Source: Diorhabda sublineata
Lineage: Eukaryota > Arthropoda > Insecta > Coleoptera > Chrysomelidae
DNA: 64,000 bases
Reading direction: 5' to 3'
Assembly (NCBI RefSeq): GCF_026230105.1
Contig: NC_079474.1
Location: 40,934,294-40,998,293, forward strand
The notes under the pieces are model-generated. The model made no database searches, had not been told where the DNA came from, and saw only the letters and a list, made by a program, of their open reading frames with translations. Below, one piece after another: positions 1 to 12,471 of the stretch; the first letter of the stretch is position 1; each line of letters begins with the position of its first letter. Position numbers and translations under genes: made by a program.

Positions 1-166
1 TCCCCAAACTTTTTGAATAGGAGAGAAGCTTTGACAATTTGGACGGAAAAACGTATCTTCAGTTACTAGAAATCACTTTTGATCTAGCTCCCACAGATAT
101 AATTAAACTTAATGGGTGTATCAAATATGTTTTTTTTCACAAAAAGGCAGTATGCACAATACAATA

Positions 167-1407
167 CGAGGATATATTCTTAGCCTACTATAGAACCAAA
201 CAAAATTTCCATGTCAAAATATTTTATTACTCAACATATTCTTCTCTTAATTGGCGACATTTATTACAGCGAACCTGCAACGTCTCTAGACCTTTAAAAA
301 AAATGTTTCTTTTTGCTCTGCAAACCAGACCTCCACAGGTTTTCTTACATCCTTGTTGGAAGAAAATTCACGACCTTTCAAACTTTTTAGTTGAGGAAAG
401 AGATGACAGTCGAATGTGGCCAAATCTGGTAAACAAGGGAGGTGCTTTAGTAATTGAAACCCTAAATTACGAATTTTTTGCATGGTAACATGAGATTTGT
501 GTGCAGGGACATTGTCCTGAAAAAACAAAACACCTTTGGATAGCTTTCCGCGTCTTTTCTCTTTAATTTTTTTCCGTAGAGTGGTCAGTAATGTCGAATA
601 GTAATCTCCAGTTATTGTTCTACCCTTATCCGAAAAATCAATCATGATTACTCCATGTCAATCCCAAAAAACTGAAGCAAGAACTTTTCCAGCAGATTTT
701 TTTAGAATCAGAATGTCGCAATTCCATCGATTGTTGCTTTGATTTTGGATCGTAGACATGTACCCAAGTCTCATCCATAGTAACAATTCGGTTTAAGAAG
801 TGTACATCGTTTTCAGAATCGAGCACAGATCGAACGCGATACTTCTACCCTTGCACACTTTTGATCAACATTCAAACTTTTAGGAAACCATTTTACAGCA
901 ACGTTTTTCATGTCCAAATTCACGTGAACTATATGATGAACGCGTTCGTATTAAATATTCAGTGCTTGAAATCTCCGTTTTAGCCCAATTTGGCGATCTG
1001 ATAGAATTATGTCACGAACTGCATCGATATTTCCGGGTACTGACACAGAAACTGGCGTCCCCGATCGGTCATCATCTTCAATGGAAAATCTTCCTCCTTT
1101 GAAGCTTGCAGTCCAATTTTTCACGGTGGCATACGAAGGACATTGATCACCAAGGGTATTAAGCATACCTTCGTGAATCTGCTTACCTGTTAACCTTTTT
1201 AAATACAGGTACTTGGTGATGGCTCGATATTCCAATTTTTCGATATTCACAATTTCGGTTGACATTTTTATTTTAATTTATTGCGTGGTTTACTTTTTTG
1301 ACATCAAACTTTACACTGACATAAGTTATTGCTCGTTACTGTGGTAACGCAATATTTTGTTTATGCATGGAACTGGACTAGGCTAACTAGGTATCAATAC
1401 ATCCTCG
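167..1407 (-). mobile_element. mariner-like transposon with terminal inverted repeats
   Basis: A nearly full-length mariner-type DNA transposon of about 1.24 kb, inserted in minus orientation. Both ends read CGAGGAT(A/G)TATT going inward and are flanked by TA: TA at 165-166 on the left and TA at 1408-1409 on the right. This is the TA target-site duplication expected of Tc1/mariner insertion. The inverted repeats are imperfect, but they continue inward for about 50 bp with shared blocks such as 'AACAAAAT'. The interior is a broken transposase gene, annotated separately. Length, TIR start and TA flanks all fit mariner. Confidence 0.88.
286..1265 (-). pseudogene. mariner transposase pseudogene (D,D34D type)
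   Basis: The transposase would recognise the element ends through an N-terminal helix-turn-helix and cut and rejoin DNA with a DDD catalytic core. The reading starts at an ATG at 1265 (MSTEIVNIEKL...). An HTH-type segment follows, ending in 'SYATVKNW...FKGGRFSIEDDDRSGTP'. The first catalytic Asp lies in 'MDETWVHVYDP' (about 750-782). The second is in 'FFQDNVPAHKS' and the third in 'LPCLPDLATFD', with exactly 34 residues between them, the mariner D,D34D signature. The third motif is altered from the usual SPDLAPSDY. The frame is broken at least twice: a gap between about 830 and 950, and a shift near 640. The gene is therefore dead. Confidence 0.9.
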
Positions 1408-2684
1408 TAGAATTGCAAAGTAATATCTAAATCTAATAATATCTAAAATAATGATTTGCTAGGCAAAGACATGTGGAAAGAGGTTCCATTGAATGATATG
1501 CAAGTTACTTTCCTCAAGAAAACGGTCACATTCACCTTGCAATGAAGTTGCAATGCAATATCTGAAATAACAATTCTAGTACTTAACAAGTACTTAATTA
1601 GGAAGAGAGGATTTATTGAATGGCCTGCAAGATTCCCTAAACTAACACCTCTTCATTCCATTTGTGTGGATATTTAAAAAAGACCATTTATTATACTGAA
1701 GGACGAATACCAAATGATTGTAGTCTAGTCACCTCGAAAATTTTGATGTAATTTCGAGCAACTCTACTACTGTTATGAACACAATGAACGGTATTTAAAA
1801 ATTCAATCTTAATTATTGATTATCATTATATATAAATACTGCAATTAAATACCTTTCCAATTATGTGCCACACCACTATGTTGCCTATCTAAAAATTAGA
1901 AGTAAGAGAAGTGGGTGAAAAGGTATTGTTATATAGATAAAACGCGAATAGTTTTTTTTAAATCTCATACATACTGCCAAATATCGCAAAGGCCCATTCT
2001 ATATGCTGGTATCACAGAAGATGAAAATGTTTGTCGTTTTGTGAATCTTTCTTCCTTTGCACGTATGAAAACTTATCCTAACGTTTCAGGTGTAATGACA
2101 CAGAACGCTCAGATAAGATTGTGTTGTAAACTCTGTATTCCTACCGAAATAACTTATGTATTATTTGATCCTAATTGATCGTATTCCTTCTGAAAATTTA
2201 GTGCATTTTGATAGTATCACTTTTCTCATCATAGATGGATTCAATGAAGAAAAATTGTCAGTTTTGTTTGGACGTTCTTCACATTCAGTAACTTTAGAAC
2301 TATGAATTTACGTTTTTTACCGCTAACAAACTATTCTGGGTAACGTGTTGACATAGTCGACAAGATGAGGCTTATTTCGTCATTTAATTCATACTAGTCC
2401 AACACTCAAATATCTATAAAGATAACAGGATTAAATAATAAGTAAGGTAATAGCCGCGTGAAATAAAACCTGTACCGCTGTAAGCCATATAAGCTCCTAC
2501 ATCTTAACGAAGACAGATTCTAAAAAATCTAAAATCGTAACAATATGCTTATTGTAAATGAAAATAATATTATTGATAATTTGATACATTTATTTCATTT
2601 TTATCGATAATCAAAACATGTTTTATATTTGATATATGTAATAAATGATCTTGAAAAGAATATTTTCAAAAAATATTGTCTATT
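1408..2684. other. intergenic or intronic DNA, nothing recognised
   Basis: AT-rich sequence between two mariner relics. The only notable open frame (1915-2178, 87 codons) has no recognisable motif and no coding bias that I can see. Confidence 0.5.
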
Positions 2685-3250
2685 GTCTCAGAAAACATCG
2701 ATACTATGCGTAAACTGATATTGCAATATCATAATGTAACACACCGTGAGATTGAGGCCTACTTGGGCATTAGTTCCACTCGCATATATTTAAAATTCCA
2801 TATTTATTTGTCTGCCAAACGATACCGCATAATTTGACAATTGCTCAAAAAAAGCTCGTCTGGATTGGTGCAAAGATATACTCATAAAATTCAATGGCGG
2901 TGCCTCAAAAGACGTCTATAGCATCTTGACAGGCGAATGATCATGAATTTATGCATATGAAACCGAAACTAAACAAATATCGACTGTATGGGTCTTTCAA
3001 GACGTGTCAAATTCAACAAAATTTGTTCGCGTACCAGAACTTATTTGCGAGAAGTGTTCAAAAAATTGGGAAAACCAATCACAGAAAACGACAATGCGTT
3101 CACACATATGATAGATCATCCTCCATACCCAGTGATTTCTTATTATTCCAGCAGAACAAAGTATTTTTACTTCCGAAGGAGCGGTTGATGCCTTCGTATC
3201 ACATGTTTATGCAATAAATGCTTCAACAATATATTGATCTTGATTCAGAA
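2685..3250 (+). mobile_element. decayed mariner fragment, same family as the copy at 26.7 kb
   Basis: Translation in shifting + frames gives a degraded mariner transposase. Around 2690-2780 it reads 'ENIDTMRKLIL' and 'HREIEAYLGISSTRI', the second half of the mariner helix-turn-helix region. Next come remains of the 'DWCK' segment and the 'SKDVY' segment (about 2855-2925). 'VFK...KTNHRK' remnants follow, then 'SPEGAVDAFVSHV'-like C-terminal remains near 3170-3215, ending in 'YIDLDSEYP'-type sequence. The element at 26679-27693 has the same motifs in the same order, so the two are copies of one family. This copy has many stops and has lost the block with the second and third catalytic Asp residues. 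I could not define TIRs. Confidence 0.75.
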
Positions 3251-6200
3251 TATCCAAATACAAATATTTGTTTTTATTTGTCTCAAAACTTAAGTAGCGG
3301 CTTTCTTATACTGATCAATATTTCGAATCGAGATATAAATAATCATAATTTTCATGGTGTATTTACTAGGTATTCACCTGCATTCTCTATATCGTAACTT
3401 TGGAAAATTGTTATTATACGGTTCAATAATAGTTCAGTAATTAGCGTTCAATTTTATACTAAAAATATTTAGCATCAAATAGAAAAAAAAAAGGAATGAG
3501 CATTTTTGGCACTTTATAGTGTACTGCATGATCTACTCATTTCTGTGTTGTACATCTCTTTAAATATTTCAAACATCACTTCAAATAAAAATTATATTAT
3601 CGTTTTGTAACAAATTTTATAGGAGGAAGTAAGTTGATATGTACTTATCGTTTCTCTCGTCTACTCAGAAAATTTATATACGTGTGACGTTTACTGCGTG
3701 TAACGACGAACCCTCTCCAAAATTCCTTGTCGTATTTTCTTATCCTTGTAATGAAAAGTCCAAGGCAGACTCGCAAATAATCATTTGAATTAAGTTGTCT
3801 CGTAAAAGGTCTCATTTTTTACGAGAAGCGTATCATTTATGTTTAATCTGTTACTGTAGAAATTACAGCTAAACTGTTCTTATTTGTCAGTTTGAAATAT
3901 TGGCGTTTTATTATAAAAGTCGAAATTAAGAACGTTATTTATTAGCAGCTAACTTATTTGTTGTGAAAATGTTTGTACAGTTGATCAGTTGATTCATTGA
4001 AAAGTTAAAAGTTTTGTTAGAAGAAAAGTTTTTAAAATAAAAAAAAAACGTGAAGGACAGAATAGTTTGTAGGTCTCAAAAATTTTGAAAATCTTGTCAC
4101 ACAAGTACGAGTATACTCGCAAAGATAAGCCAAGTAAAGCTTAATGGCAGTAACTACTTTTTCTTCAAGCGCTTCGTCATATTTTTCAACCTTAATAACT
4201 TATTGGGTTTGGATTATAATAGAATAAGAAAACTCACGACGTATGATTTGAATAGTAACCATATCAAATATATATTTTGTATAAAATAAACAAAATGCGA
4301 CCTTAACAAATTCAAATACGAAAAATCCAATAGTAAACATCCCCCACTAAAATGAAATTTAGTCTACGAACGATGTCCTGTTTGGTGGTTCCAAGTCTCA
4401 CGATCAGGAAGACCACGTCAGCGACAGGATACTGCGACGAGGACGTTTAAATGTGTTCGTTGCTTTCCACGCCAGATGTCATAAATACAAATGCCGAGCT
4501 CAGTTCACTGGAGCAAAAATGTCTGTTTGTCTCTGAATTTGACCATTGTGGAAGATTACGAGTAGCTTATATCTACTAATCTAAATTTATATCCCGGACA
4601 AAACATAATGGAGAGTTTTATCTCTGTACGATTTGCACTTTAAAAATGCTATATTTCAAAATATCTGTCTTCGCGTAGTCTTTATTTTTGTATTTTGGAT
4701 AAACTCTTTCGAATATATGAACATAAGTTCAAATTTTATTTCCTCTTTATTCTGTACATCGTTTTTCATAAACGATAAACGTTTCATGATGAATGTTAGG
4801 TTAGACATCGATATTTCTTTTTATCATGTTGTTTTTGATACAAAATATGAAGATCTTTTTGTTACTGTCTCATTAACGATAATATTGTAAGGATTTCAGA
4901 TTTATTTACACTCTTTCTATTCGTTGGGTAAACTAATAAATACTGTCTCTTACGTTCATACTTTATTTACAGACTACAAAATACAACTTATATTAATTCA
5001 CTTTTAATTTCTGTAATTACTTCTACTAATTCAATCTTTGCACTACGACTATTTATTTAAAATTAACAACGCTACATTATGTACTTATATACCTCTTATA
5101 TACCTATCCCAAAGGAATTCTTTAGATTTAGAAGAAAAAGAAACAAAACAAATAAATAAATAGACTTGATTATTATACAAAATAGACAATGTAAATTAAA
5201 TTACCAAGTATGTTGAGTTTCAGATTAATAGCACCTACTTCCCTTTACTCAGTAAATTTGGGGTTACTAGACATCCCATGATCATCTTCAACTTGAGTAT
5301 TTTTGATGACTATGCTATTTGATGCATAGTGCTTACCCATAGTTTATAGCTGTTTACCTATAGTTTCAGTCTAAATTGTGCAAACTTTCGAATGCATACA
5401 ACTTTCGCTCGGAAAAAGCTACAGTGGCTGATAGTTTCGGATAAAAGAATTTGGAGTGACAAGAAATATACCAAAATTGGATAAATTCCGAATAAACATT
5501 GAACATTACATTCGTTAGAAAAGCTCACAGTAAGATTTGAGAGTAGTACGAGGAATAACAAAAGTAGAAAATATTTTCATGTTTAATGGTATTCAAGAGT
5601 TGATGTTATTCACAATTGACTTGATTGAATTGACGTTTTAATTTATAACGATACCAATTCTATTGACGATGAAAGAAGTCTCCGATTTTTATAATTCGAG
5701 TAAATATTTTTTGACAATCATAACATTTTCTCTGTTAAATATTTTCACATAAAATAATTGTTCAGTGGCATTTCGATATTTCTTTTGTGTGTTCACATTA
5801 GAATTTCCCAAGTTTTAAAAGCTTTAGTGAAAGAACCATTCAAGTTAAACAAAGAAATAGATTTTCAGTGCTGCTTAGTACATTCTCTTGAGACAAAACT
5901 TTAAATTCGCCTCCATTTCAGTTCGCAAAGTTCGAATGCCAAAAATTTCTTTCACTTAATATAAACTTCACATTATGTGGCTAACTTATTAAATTTTAGT
6001 TATCAATTTTCTAAATACTGTCCTCAATTCGTCTAATTATCCTATTAGTTTTTTATGAAGAATTTCAGTTTCTCTAAGCGGAATATACGAATATGACCAA
6101 ATTCGTAAAAAACGTTTTATTTCTTCTTAGCCATCCAAGAGGAAATGAACGACGATATACGACGTATAGATGACGAATTAATAAAATTGTGAGGCTGAGG

Positions 6201-7274
6201 TTGGGTAAGATGTTAAGAATATTGTTGGCATCCTAAACGAAATTAAAGTGTATTTAACATCTCGATAAAAACGTGTTCAAAAATTTTGATGCATTGAGGC
6301 AACCTCAAAGGGATCATTTCCTTTTCGCGTTGAGCGTGGTTCAGAATCTGAGAAAAACAAACGCTTGAGATATTTAGCCATTTCTTATTCACATAATATC
6401 ATAAAAACAAAGATTGATGTTATTTTTTGCTTTTTGATCTTATATCATTTACAGTTTAGCTTCGAGTCTTCGTAATCAAAACAAAGACAAATGATAATTC
6501 ATGTTTCATTTGCTGTTAAAAATATATAACTAATAATGTTTATTACTTTTCATAATATATTTCAAAATAATACGAAACGTTCTGAATCTGTTGCAATCCA
6601 AGAATATTATAACAACTCTATGGTATTTAAACCAAATTTGTTTTATAGACGAATTCTGTTAAGCTCCTATAACGTTTATTGCACCTCCATCGAAGCGTCA
6701 GTTAATTATATTTCGATCAAAATAGACTGTGAGAAACTATTGAGATTTGAAGTGGGGTTTCCTCCTCGAAAGGCAATATCGGGACTGATTTGTTTAATGC
6801 AAACGATCAAATTTGAAAATTAGATAAATTCCAAGATGGTTAAGTGGTAATCAATGTTTTGGGGCAAACTTTGCAGTGGAATTCTGTTCATGAACAATAT
6901 GTATCATGAGGACTGAATGGAAATGTAGAAATTGGGAGTTAATTCTAGAATTAATCGCACGCAAAAATTGATTTCATCGTATTTCATTGATGATCACGCA
7001 TTGTAGTTTTGGTTATTAATATCAGTAGCTTATCGGCCATTTTTCCATACATCTATCACGCAAATTATTTGAATTGGTTCATATTGTCTACCTACCAACA
7101 TCATTGTTAGTAGTGTAAAATTTATACCGATAATTTTTGAATTTAAAAAAAATAATAGTAGAATGAAACTAATTGGAAAAGGAGGTGAATATGATAAAAA
7201 TGAAAGGAAATAAGTTTTTTTTATCTTCATCTTTTACAAAAACATTTTTTTTTCATGAAATTTTTGAAAAATTA
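3251..7274. other. non-coding AT-rich DNA, mostly featureless
   Basis: Apart from the dispersed repeat at about 4955-5158, I recognise nothing here. Open frames of 85-95 codons (4633-4890, 6536-6823) have no motifs. The stretch 4330-4560 is slightly richer in GC but carries no readable protein. Confidence 0.45.
4955..5158 (+). repeat. dispersed repeat, copy 1
   Basis: This segment matches 43739-43930 in the same orientation. Shared blocks include a 'CACTACGACTATTTATTT' core, a preceding 'TCTG(T/C)(A/G)ATTACTT' block and following 'TATATACCT' and 'AAAAAGAAAC' blocks, in the same order and with similar spacing. The copies differ by many substitutions and small indels. It is probably a non-coding (terminal or UTR) part of a transposable element. 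I cannot name the family. Confidence 0.6.
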
Positions 7275-7739
7275 CTTTTTGATGTCCCAAATAGACTGTA
7301 ATTTATTTGATTTGTAATATTTGTTAACTTTATTTTGACTTGATATCTAAAAAGCTCCCTAATTTTCAATCGAAAATCCCCACATCAAAATATCAGCTTT
7401 TTTTAAAAGTCGCATTCGAAAACTTTTTGTCAATCAATATATATATACATTTTTAGATATTTAATTGAAATTTTACACTATAAACATTGTACATATTGAT
7501 TAACATGTTCGGATGCTAGTTTTGCTTTGGTTTTCTGAGAAAATTTATCATGCTGAAGGTAATATTTCTTATACCAACAGAAAGTAGAGATTTGAACGAA
7601 CAAAAAATATATACTTTTTAAAACAGGCTTGCTATTTTGACAGGAGAATTTTCGATGGAAAATTAAGGTGCTTTTTTGATATTTAGTAGAAATAAGATTA
7701 AAAAATAAATATTTCAAATCACTTTGGGACGTAAAAAGG
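7275..7739. repeat. long imperfect inverted repeat (MITE or fold-back)
   Basis: A left arm of about 140 bp (7275-7415) is the imperfect reverse complement of a right arm (about 7600-7739). Matching blocks include 'CTTTTTGATGTCCCAAA' at the left tip against 'TTTGGGACGTAAAAAG' at the right tip. An inner block of the form 'CC(C/T)TAATTTTC(A/C)ATCGAAAAT' occurs in both arms. There is no coding capacity. The arms may extend further out in A/T-rich form. It is most likely a decayed non-autonomous DNA transposon. Confidence 0.65.
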
Positions 7740-7859
7740 TGAGTTATGACAATATCTCGTGATAAAAATGATGAAAATAAAAAAGTGAAAGATAGAAATA
7801 AAAAAATCAAAAAGTCGGTTATTAAATTTTTAAAATAAATTTTGATGTTATATCAAAAA

Positions 7860-7948
7860 AGGTATAGTATAAAAGAGTATAAAAGCATATAAAAGAGTAT
7901 AAGACTATAAAAGAGTATAAAAGAGTGTATAGAGTATATAAGAGTATA
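7860..7948. repeat. TATAAAAGAG-type minisatellite
   Basis: About eight degenerate tandem copies of a 10-12 bp unit close to 'TATAAAAGAG', with variants TATATAAGAG and TATAAAAGCA. Each unit resembles a TATA box, but the regular tandem order points to a simple minisatellite rather than a set of promoters. Confidence 0.85.
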
Positions 7949-7949
7949 T

Positions 7950-10900
7950 ATGACAGAAGTAACAGTATATGAGGTAAAAGGGTATAAAAGTTATAGATCT
8001 TTTTATCACCTCCAACTTTGCAATCCGACTAAACCGTTTTTTACCTATAAAAACTCCCCCCTTCCCAACCAAACATCACCTGTAAATTATTTTTTCTTTC
8101 ATTTTTATTATATTCTTCTCCTTTGTCAATAGATTTCCTGTAACTAATTTCTTTTTTCACTTTTTATCATTTTTAAATGCCTACCCTGCTCTATTAACGC
8201 GAAAGCAAATCAAAATATTATAAACTCAATTGTTTCAATGGTACAAGGAATTAATATCTTAAATAAAAGTAGGGTGTTTTCGTTCCCAACATTTTCTTGT
8301 AAACGTCTATCACCATAACGAACTACTTTGTTTTAAAAATCTCTGCCACAATTTGAATAATATCTTTTTGTGCAAAACTTTTATACTTTTGTTTTCTATC
8401 ATAGTATCCATCCTAGATTAAGTGGAATTTTCGTAGGAATATACGATGGTAATGGAGTAGGAAAAAAGTTATGGCAGCAGCTTTCGAATCCCATTATTGA
8501 AGAACTGCCATTACCAATTAGAAAAAGGTTATTTTAACCTTCATTATTTTCCAATGGCTTCCAGCAAAAAAAATCCTTAAATGTTATAGATACGAGTAGA
8601 TGAAAATATAATGTTTCTAATTTAGGGCTGTATGCCAATTATTCCACTACTTTCTAGAGTTCGGCCTTTGTTTTTGATGCAACATGGAGCTATGCCACAA
8701 ACAAAACAATGCCGCTAGTGAGAAGTCTTAGTCAGCGATTTTGGATAGCTTGCATAATCTTCAATATCACAGTGTCTCTCAGAATTTAGTTTGCGGAGAA
8801 AGCCTTTCCGAACTCAAAAACCGTGGCCATAATTTTTCGTATTGAAGTTTCTTGTTCAAATTTTTGTGATCATGTTAGAAAGTGTTGAAGATGCCACTCA
8901 CGTTTATTATGTCTGTATTTTTGGCACCCGTCTCTCAGTAGTGAGGTAAGCAACAATATTATCATTTACTGAATTTGAAAATTGTTCAAATTTCTAATGA
9001 AGCTCGTCAATATTGGAGTACCTGTTTTGACTAATTTCCCTATCGATTTTTTGTGTCAAGTCATTCATTACACCCTACATTTTTTTTTCATCAAGAACGA
9101 TTGTCCTTCCTTCATTGAGAAAACCTACACCATTCATATACATCATTATTCCTTACAACTTTACCATAAACTAGCTGTCTTCAAATTTCTTCAGGACGAC
9201 CTTATTTGCGTTAATGTGAAACGCAATCTCAGTAAAATGAGAGACTGACAAAGAGTGACCTACCTTAAACTGGTAAACTGGACTTAACAAGTCGTAACCC
9301 TCGTACTAAAAAATGAAAATTTTTAATTCAAAAATAGGTGAAAAATAATTCGGAATGTTTTTACAGTCCAATTATTCCAGTAAACATTTACCCGTAGGCT
9401 TTAAACCGGAATTAGTTTTCACAACTTATGATTCGGCTAGAAAATATCACATCTGATTATTATATCTTGAGTTTCAATCCACTCCTAACTCATTATGAGG
9501 GAAAATGTGGAAATTATTGTAAAAAAAATTAAATCCCTCTTTATAAAATAATATTTGCTATAATCTTTTTATTTGGCGTAATATTAATTGATGGTTTCTG
9601 CTTGGTACATATGTCAACCCCTTATTCCTTCCTTCCTTTTATTTGATTAGATCGTTGAAACCACTGACACTGAAATTCTTTATTTTCAATAAATTTGGGT
9701 GGATTCTACGGAAAGTTAAGTGATACATTTATCTAAAAATATGAAAAGCTAGGTAAGTTCGTCACACAAAAGCAATTATCAAATTACGTGCAACAATCTC
9801 AGCTTATTATCACACATTTTTTGTAGAATAATTGATAGTTACCCAAAGGTTAATTAATTATTTGTTTCACTTGAATCTAATATACCTTACTTGGATCTTA
9901 AAAAAATTTGGTCTCCCATTTATAGGAATTACGAAGGCGTGGATGACAGCAAACTTCATCCAAGTCTCTCCAAACTTTAATACGTTTTGAAACACATTGA
10001 TATTATTCCAATTACAAGTTTATTATTCTAGTTATTATTTGGTTGAATTAAGGTCCTTACAATATCTTTATGTAATAATAAATTCGCAAATCAACTAACC
10101 ATATGATAAACTCAATTTTAGTCATTCCATATTCAATTGGTTCCATGTTATTTTGCATAGTCTATTGATTTTTTCTAATTCAATTCAGACTCATTAAAAT
10201 TGTTTCTCTCATGTTTTCTTGATATTTGATCTACCTTGTCATGCCAGTATTAACCTATGATACTTTATTGTATTTCATTAAATGTTCTATTTCCGTATGT
10301 CCTGTTTTTAGTGCTGTCAAGTGAACAAAATCTATTATTTACATTCGTTTAATAGTAGATGCATTGCTCGATTATTTATTCACCTATAATTTACCCTTAA
10401 TTCTATGTATTTCAAAACTATAGTGCATAAGTGCTTATTCTCAGATTTTATACCTTGAATTTATTGTTGCTTCACCATTAATATGCTTCGAAAATTATTG
10501 CTCAGTGAATTTAATACCTGAACCATTTTCTTATCCATGAACGCTTTCAATAATTCGAGATTAAGAACATTGTATAAAATTAATTTCTTTCTCAAATCAG
10601 GAATTTTCACCTTGGGTAACAAACTGTTCATTCGTTCATTCTCCTCATATCACATTTTCTCAACTTTCATCAATATGTTTTTATTGTCATTTATTTTTTA
10701 TATTTTCAAATTTTGAATTGAATCCTATATATAGTTTCTGTTAGTGCTGTTTTCCAATTTATGAATGGAATTTTAGAACTTTTCGCTTGATATATCGGTA
10801 TATAAAATAAGAAAATATCAATATATAAATATTCAGTATCAGTGGTAATAGTACTTACATATAGATTAGTCGCTTCTAGAAGTAGTAAACCGCTTTAAAA

Positions 10901-11771
10901 ACTGAAGAGGGGTTGTGAAGTAGAAACATTCTCTTTCAGCGTCACGGCAGGCACTAATGGGGTTATCTACTCGATGGACTTGGGAGTTTCAGTTAGCACC
11001 CCCAGGTATGTGTGAGACAGACGTTTATGAATTTCTCAGGTCGGCGGTGTCAGAGAATGTTCACCACGTTACTGCGTCATTTTTAGCTTTTACATATTCT
11101 GCAGAAGGGGAGCATATCCGGGCATTCTTAGTGATTATAATGAGGGCTAGTTGATTGCTATAGCATAAATGGAGTAAATAAAATTACACTATGTTTACAA
11201 TGTTTGTTGGCAATACAATTATTTATTACAAATAATCATTTTCGAACAGCGTTCGTGTACTAATTTACCAAATGATTTTATTAATTATGAATTAGAAAAT
11301 CTTTCATGAATATTGAGTTTATCAATTCGAGAAAATATTCATATAAATTTTCATAAAAAATTAAAATTTCCGATATATTTTCGTATGTCTTCCAACGTTG
11401 TTCTAAGTCACTACTGCAACTCTTTATGTTTCTCTGCTCCTCTGGACTGAAATTATCTCAATTATCAATTTCAAGACAGTCTGCCAACATTCAAATCAAA
11501 TTTTTCTTTTTCTGATGAACTGGTTGCCATGTTCTTCTGGCATTTGTCGTATATGTCAACAACATTCTTCTACAGCTTTCAGTTTAGCTCCTTAACTGCT
11601 CATGAGTCTAAATTTTACTTTTCTGTATGTACTTTCAAGCATCCTTTCGGGAATAAGAAACTTCATTCCTCAGCTAACCCTAGTCATATATTCTTGTGTC
11701 GACAAAGATGACATTTAATAACTGTTATTTTTGTATTGATTAATTCACTATGGGTTTTCAGGTTCTTTCCA
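7950..11771. other. non-coding DNA, possible DDE-transposase trace near 8.5 kb
   Basis: No gene recognised. Around 8470-8700 the + strand reads 'IIEELPLPIRKRLF' and, about 130 bp later, 'MQHGAMP'. This recalls the 'LPLxIRxRxxFxQDGAP' segment of a Tc1/IS630-type DDE transposase split by an insertion, but the match is weak. A slightly GC-richer patch at 10920-11150 has a 65-codon open frame with no motif I know. The rest is featureless. Confidence 0.35.
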
Positions 11772-12471
11772 TATAGACCGTTTTTTTCCGATCGCACCGT
11801 GCAGTCTCTACCCGGACAGAAGAAAGCGGGCATGCGCTGTATGCGACTGCGAAGCTCTCGCACTACACGCGCCGTTATTGTTGACATTCAGGCGTCAGTT
11901 GGCGTTGTGCTATAGCCACATAAACATGTCCGCCATTATTGATGCTCCTGCCAAGTGTGAATTGCGGAGTATATTTCGTTTTCTACAGGCTGAAGGCGAT
12001 AGTACCGCAGAAATCCATCGGAGATTATGTTTATGGGGAAAACTTCATGAGTGATTGTGTTGTGCGTGAATGTTGTCGAAAGTTCAAAGATGACCTAATG
12101 ATGTGCATGATGAAGAGAAACAAGGACGCAAATCTGTCGTTTCAGATAACCTGACTCAACAAGTTGACAGAATGTTTAAAGAAAAACGCAGATTCGCCCT
12201 TACTGCTTTGTCTATGGAATTTCCAAAAGTTTCAAGGTCTGTTTTGTACTTTATTGTTACTGAAATGCTAGACTACATTGGCGACAACTTTCTTTGAAGA
12301 GGGTATTGAAAAGCTTATCCATAGATATGGCAAATGTCTCAATTTCTTCGGTGATTATGTCGAAAAGTAGCCGTGAGTGTACCAATCTTTTGATAATAAT
12401 ATTATTGTTTTATGTGAACATTTCTTTTATTTATAGCCTATCGGAGGTTGAAAAAAAAAACGGCCATCGTA
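11772..12471 (+). mobile_element. internally deleted mariner, second family
   Basis: A deletion derivative of a mariner-like element of about 700 bp. The ends are inverted and begin TA..GACCG/GGCCG followed by a T-run (left 11774-11790, right about 12450-12469). A GC-rich leader precedes an ATG at about 11926. The reading then runs 'MSAIIDAPAKCELRSIFRFL', 'GDSTAEIHRRLC', 'VHDEEKQGRKSVVSDNLTQQ' and 'SRSVLYFIVTEMLDY', the N-terminal DNA-binding half of the transposase, with frameshifts. It then jumps to the C-terminal tail 'EEGIEKLIHRYGKCLNFFGD' ending 'YVEK' and a stop at about 12370. The whole DDD catalytic core is missing, so the element could move only if another copy supplied transposase. 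Confidence 0.85.

Noticed and set aside
7860..7948. Series of TATA boxes as a promoter array
   Set aside because: The regular 10-12 bp tandem order and the absence of a following gene indicate a minisatellite.
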